NCBI GenBank assembly: GCA_041391925.1
Contig: JAWKNA010000003.1
Coordinates: 248,001 to 312,000, forward strand
Direction: 5' to 3'
From: JBPOFM01 sp041391925
Lineage (GTDB): Bacteria > Bacteroidota > Bacteroidia > Flavobacteriales > Flavobacteriaceae
DNA length: 64,000 nucleotides
The notes below the pieces were generated by a model. That model ran no database searches and was not told the DNA's origin. It worked only from the letters and a program-made list of their open reading frames with translations. This document shows, one piece after another, positions 54,832 to 63,755 of this stretch. The number at the start of each line of letters is the position of its first letter. The first letter of the stretch is position 1. The position numbers and the translations under genes were made by a program.

Positions 54832-55584
54832 TTAAGCGTTCACTTCTTCCTTAATCCAGTCGTAACCTTTTTCCTCTAGCTCATGCGCCAGTTCTTTGCC
54901 ACCTGATTTTACAATTTTTCCATCAAGTAACACATGTACAAAATCTGGAACGATATAATCCAACAACCGTTGATAGTGTGTGATGACTATCACAGCATTA
55001 TCCTTGCTTTTCAATTTGTTGACACCATTGGCAACAATACGAAGCGCATCAATGTCCAAGCCGGAATCCGTTTCGTCAAGAATTGCCAATTTTGGCTCTA
55101 ACATAGCCATTTGAAAGATTTCATTACGTTTCTTTTCTCCACCTGAAAAACCTTCGTTCAATGAACGTGATAAAAATTTTCTATCGATTTCGAGCAACTC
55201 TGACTTTTCACGTATCAGTTTTAACATTTCATTGGCTGGCATATCTTCCAACCCTTTTGCCTTACGTGTTTCGTTGATTGCTGTTTTCATGAAATTGGTG
55301 ACACTCACTCCAGGGATTTCGACAGGGTACTGAAATGACAAAAAGATGCCCTTATGAGCACGCTCTTCAGCAGATAATTCATCAATGTTTTCATCATTTA
55401 AGAGAATGTCGCCTTTGCTCACTTCGTATTCTTCCTTTCCTGCAATTACAGACGCCAAGGTACTTTTACCTGAACCGTTAGGTCCCATAATGGCATGTAT
55501 TTCTCCAGCATTAACATCTAAATTGATGCCCTTTAGAATGGCCTTATCTTCAACACTTGCGTGTAAGTTATTTATTTTCAGCAT
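54832..55584 (-). CDS. sufC: SufC ATPase
   Basis: This 250-aa ABC-type ATPase has Walker A 34-41 (GPNGSGKS), a signature near 147-150 (FSGGE), and Walker B LAILDETDSGLD. It drives conformational change in the SufBCD scaffold. Its start overlaps the end of the 137-aa lipoprotein gene by 17 bp, so expression of the two is tied. Confidence 0.96.
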   Translation of the reverse strand: MLKINNLHASVEDKAILKGINLDVNAGEIHAIMGPNGSGKSTLASVIAGKEEYEVSKGDILLNDENIDELSAEERAHKGIFLSFQYPVEIPGVSVTNFMKTAINETRKAKGLEDMPANEMLKLIREKSELLEIDRKFLSRSLNEGFSGGEKKRNEIFQMAMLEPKLAILDETDSGLDIDALRIVANGVNKLKSKDNAVIVITHYQRLLDYIVPDFVHVLLDGKIVKSGGKELAHELEEKGYDWIKEEVNA

Positions 55585-55981
55585 TATTTTCTTTTCCTAA
55601 TTTTATAATATCACTGTCTTCTGGATTGACTTTTGAAACCTTCAGGATTTCAATGATTTCAATTCTATTGTCCCATCCTTCCTCGTTTTCAGGCTTTTTG
55701 GATTTTTTTACTTTTAATACGACTGCAACTTCATCAGAGGGTTCATTTTTAAGTGCTTCCGATTGTATAATCAAATCTTCAAGATTTTCATTGGATATGA
55801 CACCATATAGCTCACTTTTGGTTTGAAACACTGCGGCATCATCATAATATATAAAGTTTCCAGAAATTTGGGTAACATCTGAAGATGTTTTTTCCATAGA
55901 TTCCGATTCTTCAACTTTTTTGTCATCTTTACAGCCAAGGAAACTTGCTGCCATCAAAAGAATTAATACTATTTTTTTCAT
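55568..55981 (-). CDS. small lipoprotein inside the suf operon
   Basis: This 137-aa protein has a clear lipobox (MAASFLGC) and a charged, Glu/Lys-rich mature part with no known domain (YYDDAAVFQTKSELYGVIS, AVVLKVKKSKKPENEEGWDN). It is inserted between sufB and sufC, overlapping sufC by 17 bp. It is unusual because these two genes are normally adjacent. It could be a periplasmic or outer-membrane protein unrelated in function to SufBC. Confidence 0.75.
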   Translation of the reverse strand: MKKIVLILLMAASFLGCKDDKKVEESESMEKTSSDVTQISGNFIYYDDAAVFQTKSELYGVISNENLEDLIIQSEALKNEPSDEVAVVLKVKKSKKPENEEGWDNRIEIIEILKVSKVNPEDSDIIKLGKENNAENK

Positions 55982-55985
55982 AATT

Positions 55986-57434
55986 TTAACCTACTGAACC
56001 TTCTAGACTTATTTCCAATAATTTTTGTGCTTCCACTGCAAATTCCATTGGTAATTTATTCAACACTTCTTTACTGAAACCATTGACAATCAAGGCGATT
56101 GCCTTTTCAGTATCAATTCCTCTTTGATTGCAATAGAAAATTTGGTCTTCACCAATTTTACTGGTTGTTGCTTCGTGTTCAATTTTTGCTGTTTTGTTTT
56201 TTGCTTCTATATAAGGGAATGTATGCGCTCCACACTCATTTCCCATCAATAAACTATCGCATTGTGAAAAGTTTCTAGCATTATCCGCACGAGAACTTAT
56301 TTGCACCAAACCTCTATAGGAATTTTGGGATTTTCCGGCAGAAATACCTTTGGAAATGATAGTTGATTTGGTGTTTTTGCCCAAATGAATCATTTTGGTT
56401 CCTGTATCGGCTTGTTGAAAATTGTTAGTGACAGCAATGGAATAAAACTCACCAACTGAATTATCACCTTTCAAAACACAGCTTGGATATTTCCATGTAA
56501 TTGCAGACCCAGTTTCCACTTGTGTCCAAGATATTTTGGCGTTTTTCTCGCACAGACCTCTTTTGGTCACAAAATTATAAACGCCTCCTTTACCTTCAGG
56601 ATTTCCTGGATACCAGTTTTGAACCGTAGAATATTTGATTTCCGCATCGTCCAAAGCAATCAATTCCACAACCGCGGCATGCAATTGGTTTTCATCGCGG
56701 CTTGGTGCTGTACACCCTTCCAAATAACTCACATAACTGCCTTCATCTGCTATGACAAGGGTTCTTTCGAACTGTCCAGTACCAGCTTGATTGATTCTGA
56801 AATAAGTGGATAATTCCATTGGACACTTGACCCCTTTTGGAATGTAGCAAAAACTACCGTCACTAAAAACAGCGCTGTTTAATGCTGCGTAGAAATTATC
56901 CTTTTGCGGAACAACAGTCCCAATATATTTTTTAACTAATTCAGGATGTTTTTTAATGGCTTCACTAATGGAACAAAAAATTATACCCTTTTCATTGAGG
57001 GTCTTTTTGAAGGTTGTCGCCACCGAAACGGAATCAATAACTACATCCATGGCCACACCTGCCAATTTCTTCTGCTCATCAATGGAAATTCCAAGTTTTT
57101 TGAAAGTTTCCAATAACTCCGGGTCCACCTCATCCAAGCTGTCATATTTTGGCTTTTTGTTGGGCGCTGAATAATACGATATGGCCTGAAAATCCGGTTT
57201 TATGTACTTTACATTCGCCCATTCTGGCTCCGTCATCTCTTCCCAGGCACGAAACGATTCCAGTCGCCATTCAGTCATCCATTCTGGCTCTTCCTTTTTA
57301 AGGGAAATTGCCCGAACAATATCTTCATTCAAGCCAACAGGAAACGTGTCTGATTCAATATCAGTATAAAAACCATATTCGTATTCCTTGGTTTTAAGCT
57401 CTTCTCTTAAATCGTCTTCAGTATATTTGTTCAT
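55986..57434 (-). CDS. sufB: Fe-S scaffold protein SufB
   Basis: This 482-aa scaffold protein has the SufB core: FVTKRGLCEKNAKISWTQVE, SCVLKGDNSVGEFYSIAVT, CDSLLMGNECGAHTFPYIE and the C-terminal DQIFYCNQRGIDTEKAIALI. It carries the nascent cluster in the SufBC2D complex. It lies 8 bp after sufA and 4 bp before the lipoprotein gene. Confidence 0.96.
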   Translation of the reverse strand: MNKYTEDDLREELKTKEYEYGFYTDIESDTFPVGLNEDIVRAISLKKEEPEWMTEWRLESFRAWEEMTEPEWANVKYIKPDFQAISYYSAPNKKPKYDSLDEVDPELLETFKKLGISIDEQKKLAGVAMDVVIDSVSVATTFKKTLNEKGIIFCSISEAIKKHPELVKKYIGTVVPQKDNFYAALNSAVFSDGSFCYIPKGVKCPMELSTYFRINQAGTGQFERTLVIADEGSYVSYLEGCTAPSRDENQLHAAVVELIALDDAEIKYSTVQNWYPGNPEGKGGVYNFVTKRGLCEKNAKISWTQVETGSAITWKYPSCVLKGDNSVGEFYSIAVTNNFQQADTGTKMIHLGKNTKSTIISKGISAGKSQNSYRGLVQISSRADNARNFSQCDSLLMGNECGAHTFPYIEAKNKTAKIEHEATTSKIGEDQIFYCNQRGIDTEKAIALIVNGFSKEVLNKLPMEFAVEAQKLLEISLEGSVG

Positions 57435-57442
57435 TGTTTTTG

Positions 57443-57772
57443 TTATAGGGAGAAACTTTCACCACAACCACACGTGCGATTGGCATTCGGATTGTTGAAA
57501 ACAAATCCCGCTCCATTCAAACCGCCTGAATATTCAAGGGTTGTTCCGATGAGATACAAAAAGCTTTTCTTGTCCACAATGATTCTAACACCATTGTCTT
57601 CAAAAACCTTATCTCCTTCTTGCTGTATTTTGTCAAATTTCAAATCATAAGACAGACCCGAACAACCACCACTTTTTACACCAACACGCACAAAATCTGT
57701 TGCCGAGTTAAAGCCATCTTCGCCCATAAGCTCAATGACTTTCTTTTTAGCTGTTTCAGAAACTTTAATCAT
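57443..57772 (-). CDS. sufA: A-type Fe-S carrier (SufA/IscA)
   Basis: This 109-aa protein has the three ligand Cys of A-type carriers: Cys37 in SGGCSGLSY and Cys101/Cys103 in NRTCGCGESF. It transfers clusters from the scaffold to target enzymes. It is the first gene of the operon, preceded by a candidate -7 element at 57803-57810. Confidence 0.95.
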   Translation of the reverse strand: MIKVSETAKKKVIELMGEDGFNSATDFVRVGVKSGGCSGLSYDLKFDKIQQEGDKVFEDNGVRIIVDKKSFLYLIGTTLEYSGGLNGAGFVFNNPNANRTCGCGESFSL

Positions 57773-57802
57773 AGATTATATAGATTTCGTCTAAATAGAC
57801 TG

Positions 57803-57810
57803 CAAATATA
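57803..57810 (-). promoter_or_regulatory. candidate -7 element TATATTTG of the suf operon
   Basis: Exact match to TAnnTTTG on the minus strand, 30 bp upstream of the sufA ATG, giving a ~25-nt leader. No canonical -33 TTG is found at 19-21 bp. The position makes it the likely start of the sufA-sufT transcript. Confidence 0.5.
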
Positions 57811-57910
57811 CAATTTAAGTAGGGTTTTCCCATAGAACCTAACATTATATTCCCAAATAGATTTATAGCTTTTGCCAATATGATTTAAAATGGAATTAAA
57901 TATGGATGTA

Positions 57911-57943
57911 TTGGAAGTATTTTATTCATTATTGATAAATTTG
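57911..57943 (+). promoter_or_regulatory. candidate thiL promoter, possibly leaderless
   Basis: TTG at 57911-57913 and TAAATTTG at 57936-57943 are spaced 22 bp and match the Bacteroidetes consensus. The -7 box ends 4 bp before the thiL ATG at 57948, so transcription would start at or within a few bases of the start codon. Confidence 0.5.
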
Positions 57944-57947
57944 CAGC

Positions 57948-59000
57948 ATGATAGAAGATAAGAATTTACAGCGTACTTCGATTGGTGAATTAGGGGAATT
58001 TGGTTTGATTGACCATTTGACGCAACATTTTGAAATCAAACAACAATCGACCATAAAGGGAATTGGTGACGATGCAGCGTTATTGGATTTTAAGTCCAAA
58101 AAAATAGTTGTGACAACAGATTTATTGGTCGAGAATGTGCATTTCGATTTGAGTTATATGCCTTTGAAACACTTGGGATACAAAGCCATTATGGTCAACT
58201 TGTCGGATGTATATGCCATGAACGCGAATGCGACACAAGTGACAGTGTCAATTGCTGTTTCCAACCGATTTCCTTTGGAAGCATTGGAAGAACTGTACGC
58301 GGGAATTGAAGCAGCCGCCAAGATTTATGAGGTGGATGTAATAGGCGGTGACACTACGTCTTCAACAACTGGATTGATTATTTCTGTTACAGCCATAGGT
58401 GAAGTAAGCGAAAAAGATGTAGTTTACAGAAGTGGCGCAAAACCTAACGATTTGTTGGTGGTCTCTGGTGATTTAGGTGCAGCATATATGGGGCTGCAAG
58501 TTTTGGAACGGGAAAAGGAAGTGTTTAAAGTGAATCCAAACAATCAGCCAGATTTAGATTTATATTCTTATATCATCGAGCGTCAATTAAAGCCTGAAGC
58601 CAGAAAGGACATTGTAAAACTTCTAAAGAACTTGGGAGTAAAACCTACTTCGATGATTGATATAAGTGATGGACTTTCTTCTGAAATTATTCATTTGTGC
58701 AAGCAAAGTGGGGTTGGGGTTGAATTATATGAGAATAAAATCCCATTGGACCCTCAAGTCATTTCAACCTGCGAGGAATTTAATATTGATAGTACTACAA
58801 TTGCATTAAATGGTGGTGAGGATTATGAATTGCTAATGACCATTTCGCAAAAAGATTATCCAAAAATCAAGGGCAATCCAAATCTTACAGTTATTGGATA
58901 CATGACTGATAAAGAAAAAGGTATGAATTTGGTTACAAGGGCAGAAAGCTTAATCCCCATCATTGCCAAAGGTTGGAACTCGTTTAATGCTCAAAAATAA
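57948..59000 (+). CDS. thiL: thiamine-monophosphate kinase ThiL
   Basis: This 350-aa enzyme phosphorylates thiamine phosphate to the active cofactor thiamine diphosphate. Motifs of the ThiL/AIR synthase-like ATP-binding fold are present: GIGDDAA at 38-44, VVTTDLLVENVHF, DVIGGDTTSS and ISDGLSSEI. Its length is normal. It overlaps the end of the convergent 77-aa gene by 17 bp. No other thiamine genes are seen here. Confidence 0.95.
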   Translation: MIEDKNLQRTSIGELGEFGLIDHLTQHFEIKQQSTIKGIGDDAALLDFKSKKIVVTTDLLVENVHFDLSYMPLKHLGYKAIMVNLSDVYAMNANATQVTVSIAVSNRFPLEALEELYAGIEAAAKIYEVDVIGGDTTSSTTGLIISVTAIGEVSEKDVVYRSGAKPNDLLVVSGDLGAAYMGLQVLEREKEVFKVNPNNQPDLDLYSYIIERQLKPEARKDIVKLLKNLGVKPTSMIDISDGLSSEIIHLCKQSGVGVELYENKIPLDPQVISTCEEFNIDSTTIALNGGEDYELLMTISQKDYPKIKGNPNLTVIGYMTDKEKGMNLVTRAESLIPIIAKGWNSFNAQK

Positions 59001-59217
59001 GCAAGCCTTCCATCTTTTTTTGTTTTCGTCTTTGATGGATTCTCTCGAGAACAGAATTAATTTCTTTAAACTTTGGCGTTAAAGGCGTCAGTTCCCCTTT
59101 ACCATTAGTGGTCATTTGGGCAGAACAATGGGTACACTTGTATTCTTTTACGTGGTACGTTACTAGTTTGGAAATCACATATTGATGTCCAAAAACAGAA
59201 CAATAAATGCTTTTCAC
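58984..59217 (-). CDS. small Cys/His protein, copy 2 of a tandem pair
   Basis: This 77-aa protein aligns without gaps to its upstream neighbour (59272-59556). Cys6, His11, His22, Cys28 and Cys31 are in the same spacing as in that protein, suggesting a zinc-binding finger; then TTNGKGEL, LTPKFKEINS and a basic RRKQKK end. Only a GTG start at 59217 is available; upstream codons give no ATG before a stop. Its 3' end overlaps thiL by 17 bp. No known family is recognised. Confidence 0.7.
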   Translation of the reverse strand: MKSIYCSVFGHQYVISKLVTYHVKEYKCTHCSAQMTTNGKGELTPLTPKFKEINSVLERIHQRRKQKKMEGLLIFEH

Positions 59218-59271
59218 TGGCGTATTGATTTTAGTTATTATTTAGAGGATTTCTAAATATATAAAAATCAA

Positions 59272-59556
59272 TCAATAACCAACTGCATTGCTCAAATATA
59301 TCGATGAAGTGAACGATTTTTGCTGTAAACGAAGTTTACGTCTGGTATAAATATCCTCTAAAATCGAATTTATTTCTTGAAATTTTGGAGTCAGTTCGAT
59401 AAGATTGCCGTTGCTATTTGTCGTTAATTGTCTCTTACAGCATTTGCAAGTGTATTCCTTGACATGTAAAGTTACTTTTTTAGAAACTTCATATTGATGA
59501 CCAAATAGGGCACAATAGAGCTTCAATGGGGCTAAGGTTGGGCTTGATTTACTCAT
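59272..59556 (-). CDS. small Cys/His protein, copy 1 of a tandem pair
   Basis: This 94-aa protein has Cys15, His20, His31, Cys37 and Cys40 spaced as in its neighbour (58984-59217), then TTNSNGNL, LTPKFQEINS and a basic RRKLRL helix, with an extra ~15-residue tail. The pattern suggests a zinc finger followed by a helix, possibly nucleic-acid or protein binding. ATG start at 59556. It has a 54-bp gap to the paralogue and 60 bp to the hydrolase gene. Function unknown. Confidence 0.72.
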   Translation of the reverse strand: MSKSSPTLAPLKLYCALFGHQYEVSKKVTLHVKEYTCKCCKRQLTTNSNGNLIELTPKFQEINSILEDIYTRRKLRLQQKSFTSSIYLSNAVGY

Positions 59557-59616
59557 GGTTGTTCAGTTAATAGGCTCTAAACTAAACAAATAAAATAAAT
59601 AAAACGTTTAAAAGTA

Positions 59617-60393
59617 TTATTTTTCGATAAAAAGCATTATATTGTAAGATAATTCTTTATTATTTTCTATATGACTCATATGTCCATCAGAAAATTCAAT
59701 GATTTTAACATCTGTGCCCTTTGTTTGATGAATCAATGACTCATAATTTAAAACGGGATCCTTCTGTCCAATTATCATCATTTTTTTAAAGTTGTTATGA
59801 TGTAGAATGAATTCTCTATTTTTTCTGATTTTCATACCTTCCAATGCGGCAACAATTCCTTGCACAGGTATTTTTAAGGCTTCCTTTTTTACTTCTTCAA
59901 TTTCTTTAATCAATCGTTCCCTGTTATTTGGTGCAAATAGATTGGAAACCGACATACTAATGAATGTTTGATGATTTTGTTTAACAGCCTTAATGGCTCT
60001 GTCCCTATTGTTGCGTTTTTCTTGAGTGTCTGCCATTGAAGTAGAATTCATCAGGCATAGACCCCGAATTTTTTTAGGATATAATTCTGCAAATGCCAAA
60101 GCAACATAACCACCCATTGAATGTCCAATAAATGTAGCTTCTTTAATACTTAGATGTTCCAAAACAAAATTTACGGCTTCGGACATCTCTTCCATGGTAT
60201 GGATATAGCCCAAACAGCCTGTATTACCATGACCCAATAAATCTATCGCCAATACATGATGTCTTCGGGAAATTTGTGGGATCAAGTCTTTCCACATTGT
60301 AGAGTTTTCGAGAAAACCGTGAAGTAATACAATGGTATCACCAACTCCATGTTCTGTAAAATGAATTGGGATATTTTTGTAGTATAAAATCAT
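59617..60393 (-). CDS. alpha/beta hydrolase
   Basis: This 258-aa protein has the alpha/beta-hydrolase fold: oxyanion HGFLENSTMW, nucleophile Ser in GHSMGGYVAL, Asp in GQKDPVLNYES and His in FSDGHMSHIENN. The triad is complete. The substrate is unknown (esterase or C-C hydrolase-type). Its ATG overlaps the aminopeptidase stop by one base (TAATG), which implies coupling. Confidence 0.93.
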   Translation of the reverse strand: MILYYKNIPIHFTEHGVGDTIVLLHGFLENSTMWKDLIPQISRRHHVLAIDLLGHGNTGCLGYIHTMEEMSEAVNFVLEHLSIKEATFIGHSMGGYVALAFAELYPKKIRGLCLMNSTSMADTQEKRNNRDRAIKAVKQNHQTFISMSVSNLFAPNNRERLIKEIEEVKKEALKIPVQGIVAALEGMKIRKNREFILHHNNFKKMMIIGQKDPVLNYESLIHQTKGTDVKIIEFSDGHMSHIENNKELSYNIMLFIEK

Positions 60394-61685
60394 TAAGGGT
60401 TCATTAGGTTTTCGATTTCATCTGCTTCAATAGGAATATTTCGCATTAAATTGAAAGGAGCTCCTTTCTTTTGAATCACCACATCATCTTCCAGTCGAAT
60501 GCCAAAACCTTCAGCAGGAATGTAGATGCCTGGCTCTACCGTAAAGACCATATTGGCTTGCATTGGTTCAGTCAAGATTCCGTAATCGTGTGTGTCCAGA
60601 CCAATATGATGGGAGGTGCCATGCATAAAATATTTTTTGTAGGCTGGCCAATCTTTATCTTCATTTTTGATATCATTTTTGTCCAAAAGTTTCAAGGACA
60701 ATAATTCAGAAGTCATGATTTTTCCAACCTCTTCATGGTATTCTGCCCAATCAGTTCCTGGAACGAGCATTTTGGTCGCTTCATTTTTTACTCTATTTAC
60801 GGCGTTATAAACCTCTTTCTGTCGTTTTGAGAATTTTCCTGAGACAGGAATGGTCCGTGTCATATCGCTTGAATAGTTGGCATACTCTGCGCCAACATCC
60901 AACAAAATCAGATCACCTTTTTTACATTGCTGGTTATTCTGGATGTAATGGAGGACATTTGCATTGTTTCCAGAAGCAACAATTGGTGTGTACGCAAATC
61001 CTTTGGAGCGATTTCGAAGAAACTCATGCATCAATTCTGCTTCAATTTCATATTCCCAAACATTGGGTTTAACAAAGTTCAGTAATCTTCTAAATCCCTT
61101 TTCTGTAATATCGCATGCTTTTTGAATCAAATCCAATTCGATGTTATCTTTAACTGAACGTAAACGTTGCAAAATAGGATTACTTTTTGCAACAGAATGG
61201 GCAGGATATTTGTCTTTTAACCATTTGGTAAAACGGTCCTCTCTTGTTTCAGTTTCAACATTTGCTCGGTAGTGCTCATTTGTGTTGATGTAAACAGTAT
61301 CACATTGTGTCATAAGCTCGAACATCACTTTTTCCATTTCCTTCAGCCAATACACAGTTTTGATTCCTGAAGTTTCAAAAGCAGCTTCTTTGGTCAGTTT
61401 TTCTCCTTCCCAAACTGCGATGTAATCATTAGTTTCCTTTAAAAACAATATTTCACGATGCTTTTGTTTTGGGCAATCAGGAAATAACACCAAAATGCTT
61501 TCTTCTTGATCAACACCGCTCAAATAGAAAATATCCCTATGCTGCTGAAAAGGCATTGTACTATCTGCACTTATTGGGTAGATGTCATTGCTGTTGAAAA
61601 CCGCCAAGCTGTTTGGCTTCATTTCTTTGGTGAAGTTTTTACGGTTTTTTATGAATAATTGATTGTCGATTCTTTGATATTTCAT
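60393..61685 (-). CDS. pepP: aminopeptidase P family Xaa-Pro metallopeptidase
   Basis: This ~430-aa M24B peptidase removes N-terminal residues before proline. The two-metal ligands are visible: Asp in LLDVGAEY, Asp in SSDMTRTI, His in HGTSHHIGLD, Glu in FTVEPGIYIP and Glu in RLEDDVVI. An N-terminal creatinase-type domain covers ~1-165. The frame extends to 61727, but the ATG at 61685 (MKYQRIDNQ) begins the conserved domain. It is co-translated with the alpha/beta hydrolase downstream. The symbol rests on family similarity. Confidence 0.93.
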   Translation of the reverse strand: MKYQRIDNQLFIKNRKNFTKEMKPNSLAVFNSNDIYPISADSTMPFQQHRDIFYLSGVDQEESILVLFPDCPKQKHREILFLKETNDYIAVWEGEKLTKEAAFETSGIKTVYWLKEMEKVMFELMTQCDTVYINTNEHYRANVETETREDRFTKWLKDKYPAHSVAKSNPILQRLRSVKDNIELDLIQKACDITEKGFRRLLNFVKPNVWEYEIEAELMHEFLRNRSKGFAYTPIVASGNNANVLHYIQNNQQCKKGDLILLDVGAEYANYSSDMTRTIPVSGKFSKRQKEVYNAVNRVKNEATKMLVPGTDWAEYHEEVGKIMTSELLSLKLLDKNDIKNEDKDWPAYKKYFMHGTSHHIGLDTHDYGILTEPMQANMVFTVEPGIYIPAEGFGIRLEDDVVIQKKGAPFNLMRNIPIEADEIENLMNP

Positions 61686-61849
61686 ACGAATAAAAATTTT
61701 ATCAAAAGTACGTATAACTGCATACATTTAAAAAAGATGATTTGATTATAGCTACTTTATGATTTCTTATGTTATTGAAATTTAAAAAAACAAATCTGCA
61801 GGAAAGTTTAAATAACTTTTAGTTTATTTGTAATCTTAAAAATAAAATT

Positions 61850-63616
61850 ATGAAAAATATTTACCTGAAAAACTTACAACTTGTATTATGTTTTGTTGGT
61901 TTTTTCAACTTAGCTTGGGGGCAAAGTGATTTATTTGAAGTCCCTCTTAGAGAACAGATTAATACTTCAACACAAATTGTAGAAGGAAAAGTTATATCCA
62001 AACGGTCTATGTGGGATAGCGAACACCATAATATCTATACCGTAAATACCATTGAAATATATAAAGTTTTTAAAGGATCGCCTTTATCTACATTAGAAAT
62101 CATAACAGAAGGAGGCGTAGTCGACATGAAGGCTCAAATAACAACATCAAGTTTGGATCTCGCTATTGACGATATAGGTGTTTTTATGCTGTATGACAAT
62201 AACATTAATTTTTCATCCCAAAACTCAAATCCATCAAACAAATTTCGTCCTTACAGTGCTATTCAGGGTTTTTACAAGTACAATATATACGAAAACAAAG
62301 CCTCGAATCCATTTAAGTTTTACAATGGCATTAGTCAGGTGTTTTATAATGAAATTAAAAGTTTAACACAAAAGAATTTTGTTTCTGTTTTACCATTTGA
62401 CATTGACAATCAAAGATTATCAGAAAACAGAATTGCCGGAAGCATGGCTATTACATCCTTTAGTCCGCAATCAATTAGTGGTGGGACGAGGTCAGTATTA
62501 ACCATTGATGGCGCCGGTTTTGGGAGTGCCACTGGAAATGTTTCCTTTAGAGATGCCAATGATGGAGGCTCAAGTTTATATAATGCACTGCCTTCACAAA
62601 TCATTTCGTGGACAGATACACAAATACAAGTTCAAGTGCCTAGTAGAGCAGGAACTGGGACTATTAGAGTGAGCAATTCAATTGGAGTAAACGTGACCTC
62701 AACATCTGCTTTAACCATTCCTTATTCAGAAATCAATGTCATTTCATCCAGTAATGTAGCATATCCCACTCAACATATAAACGATAATGGGTCTGGAGGT
62801 TATACTTGGGCTATGTATCTGACGTTTGCGGTTAATGCTGCAGCGACTCAATCATTTACTAGGGCTTTTGATTCTTGGCGTTGTGAAACAGGTGTCAATT
62901 GGGAAATCGATTCAAATTTTACAACTGTCAATACGATTGCCGCAGACGGTACTAACGTGATTCGATTTGATGTTGGCACTGAACTTCCTAATGGCGTTTT
63001 AGGCAGGAATACCTCTTATTTCAATGGTTGCTCAAATGGATCTGATTTAGAATGGTATGTTTCAGAATTAGATATTGTTTTTGATAGTTCTGCAAATTGG
63101 CAATATGGACCATCAAATCCCAATGCTGCACAGATAGATTTTGAAACCGTTGCCGTACATGAACTTGGACATGGTCACCAATTAGCTCACGTAATCAATA
63201 CTAACGCAATAATGCATTATGCCATAGGTAATGGGGTAAATAATCGAATCCTTGCGGCTAATGATATAGCAGGTGGAAATGATGTACAAAGTAGGAGTAC
63301 TACAAATGCAGTTTGCGGTCTGGGATTGATGACCAACCATAGTTGTTCACTTGGTATTGACGAAAATGAACTTGCCAGTTCTCTTTTAATTTATCCAAAT
63401 CCTGCCAAGAATCAAATCAATATTAAAAACAATTATCAGTTGCTGATTCAAGATATAGAACTAGTGGATGTGACTGGTAGGTCTATCCAAAAACAAAAGT
63501 ATCCAGATACATTAAATATTTATACTTTAGATTCCAGCAATTTATCAAGCGGTTTATATATGCTAAACATAAATGTTGAAGGAATTACGTTGACAAAAAA
63601 AGTCGTAATTGAATAA
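61850..63616 (+). CDS. secreted zinc metalloprotease with IPT/TIG domain and T9SS type A signal
   Basis: This 588-aa protein has a signal peptide (GFFNLAWGQ), an N-terminal domain (~25-140) of unknown type, an IPT/TIG domain at ~200-295 (SFSPQSISGGTRSVLTIDGA), and a matrixin-like protease region with HELGHGHQLAH (His437, Glu438, His441, His447) and a Met-turn-like NAIMHY (Met455). The position that is Gly in the usual metzincin motif (HExxHxxGxxH) is Gln444 here. The C-terminal ~80 residues form a type A sorting domain (LLIYPNPAKNQINIK, LSSGLYMLNI). It is exported by T9SS and probably digests extracellular proteins. Confidence 0.9.
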   Translation: MKNIYLKNLQLVLCFVGFFNLAWGQSDLFEVPLREQINTSTQIVEGKVISKRSMWDSEHHNIYTVNTIEIYKVFKGSPLSTLEIITEGGVVDMKAQITTSSLDLAIDDIGVFMLYDNNINFSSQNSNPSNKFRPYSAIQGFYKYNIYENKASNPFKFYNGISQVFYNEIKSLTQKNFVSVLPFDIDNQRLSENRIAGSMAITSFSPQSISGGTRSVLTIDGAGFGSATGNVSFRDANDGGSSLYNALPSQIISWTDTQIQVQVPSRAGTGTIRVSNSIGVNVTSTSALTIPYSEINVISSSNVAYPTQHINDNGSGGYTWAMYLTFAVNAAATQSFTRAFDSWRCETGVNWEIDSNFTTVNTIAADGTNVIRFDVGTELPNGVLGRNTSYFNGCSNGSDLEWYVSELDIVFDSSANWQYGPSNPNAAQIDFETVAVHELGHGHQLAHVINTNAIMHYAIGNGVNNRILAANDIAGGNDVQSRSTTNAVCGLGLMTNHSCSLGIDENELASSLLIYPNPAKNQINIKNNYQLLIQDIELVDVTGRSIQKQKYPDTLNIYTLDSSNLSSGLYMLNINVEGITLTKKVVIE

Positions 63617-63642
63617 TTAAATCTAGCAATAAAATTTAATGT

Positions 63643-63678
63643 AAAGGAGCGCTATAAATGAGCGCTCCTTTTTTTTAA
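63643..63678 (+). terminator. terminator of the metalloprotease gene
   Basis: An 11-bp perfect stem (AAAGGAGCGCT with AGCGCTCCTTT, 7-nt loop) followed by a T-run, 26 bp after the stop. Confidence 0.9.
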
Positions 63679-63755
63679 TTAAAACGTTAAACTTTAACCT
63701 CAAATTTTGATGCCATTCACATAATGGTTAATTTACAAACTATAAAACCACCATT

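Noticed and set aside
59590..59616. AAACGTTT near 59603 and AAAACGTT near 63682 as further LacI-type operators
   Set aside because: Both are short AT-rich palindromic words, not extended palindromes, and one lies at the 3' side of a gene.
61686..61727. Upstream start of aminopeptidase P at 61727
   Set aside because: The extra 14 residues precede the conserved N-terminal domain and no promoter or leader supports them.
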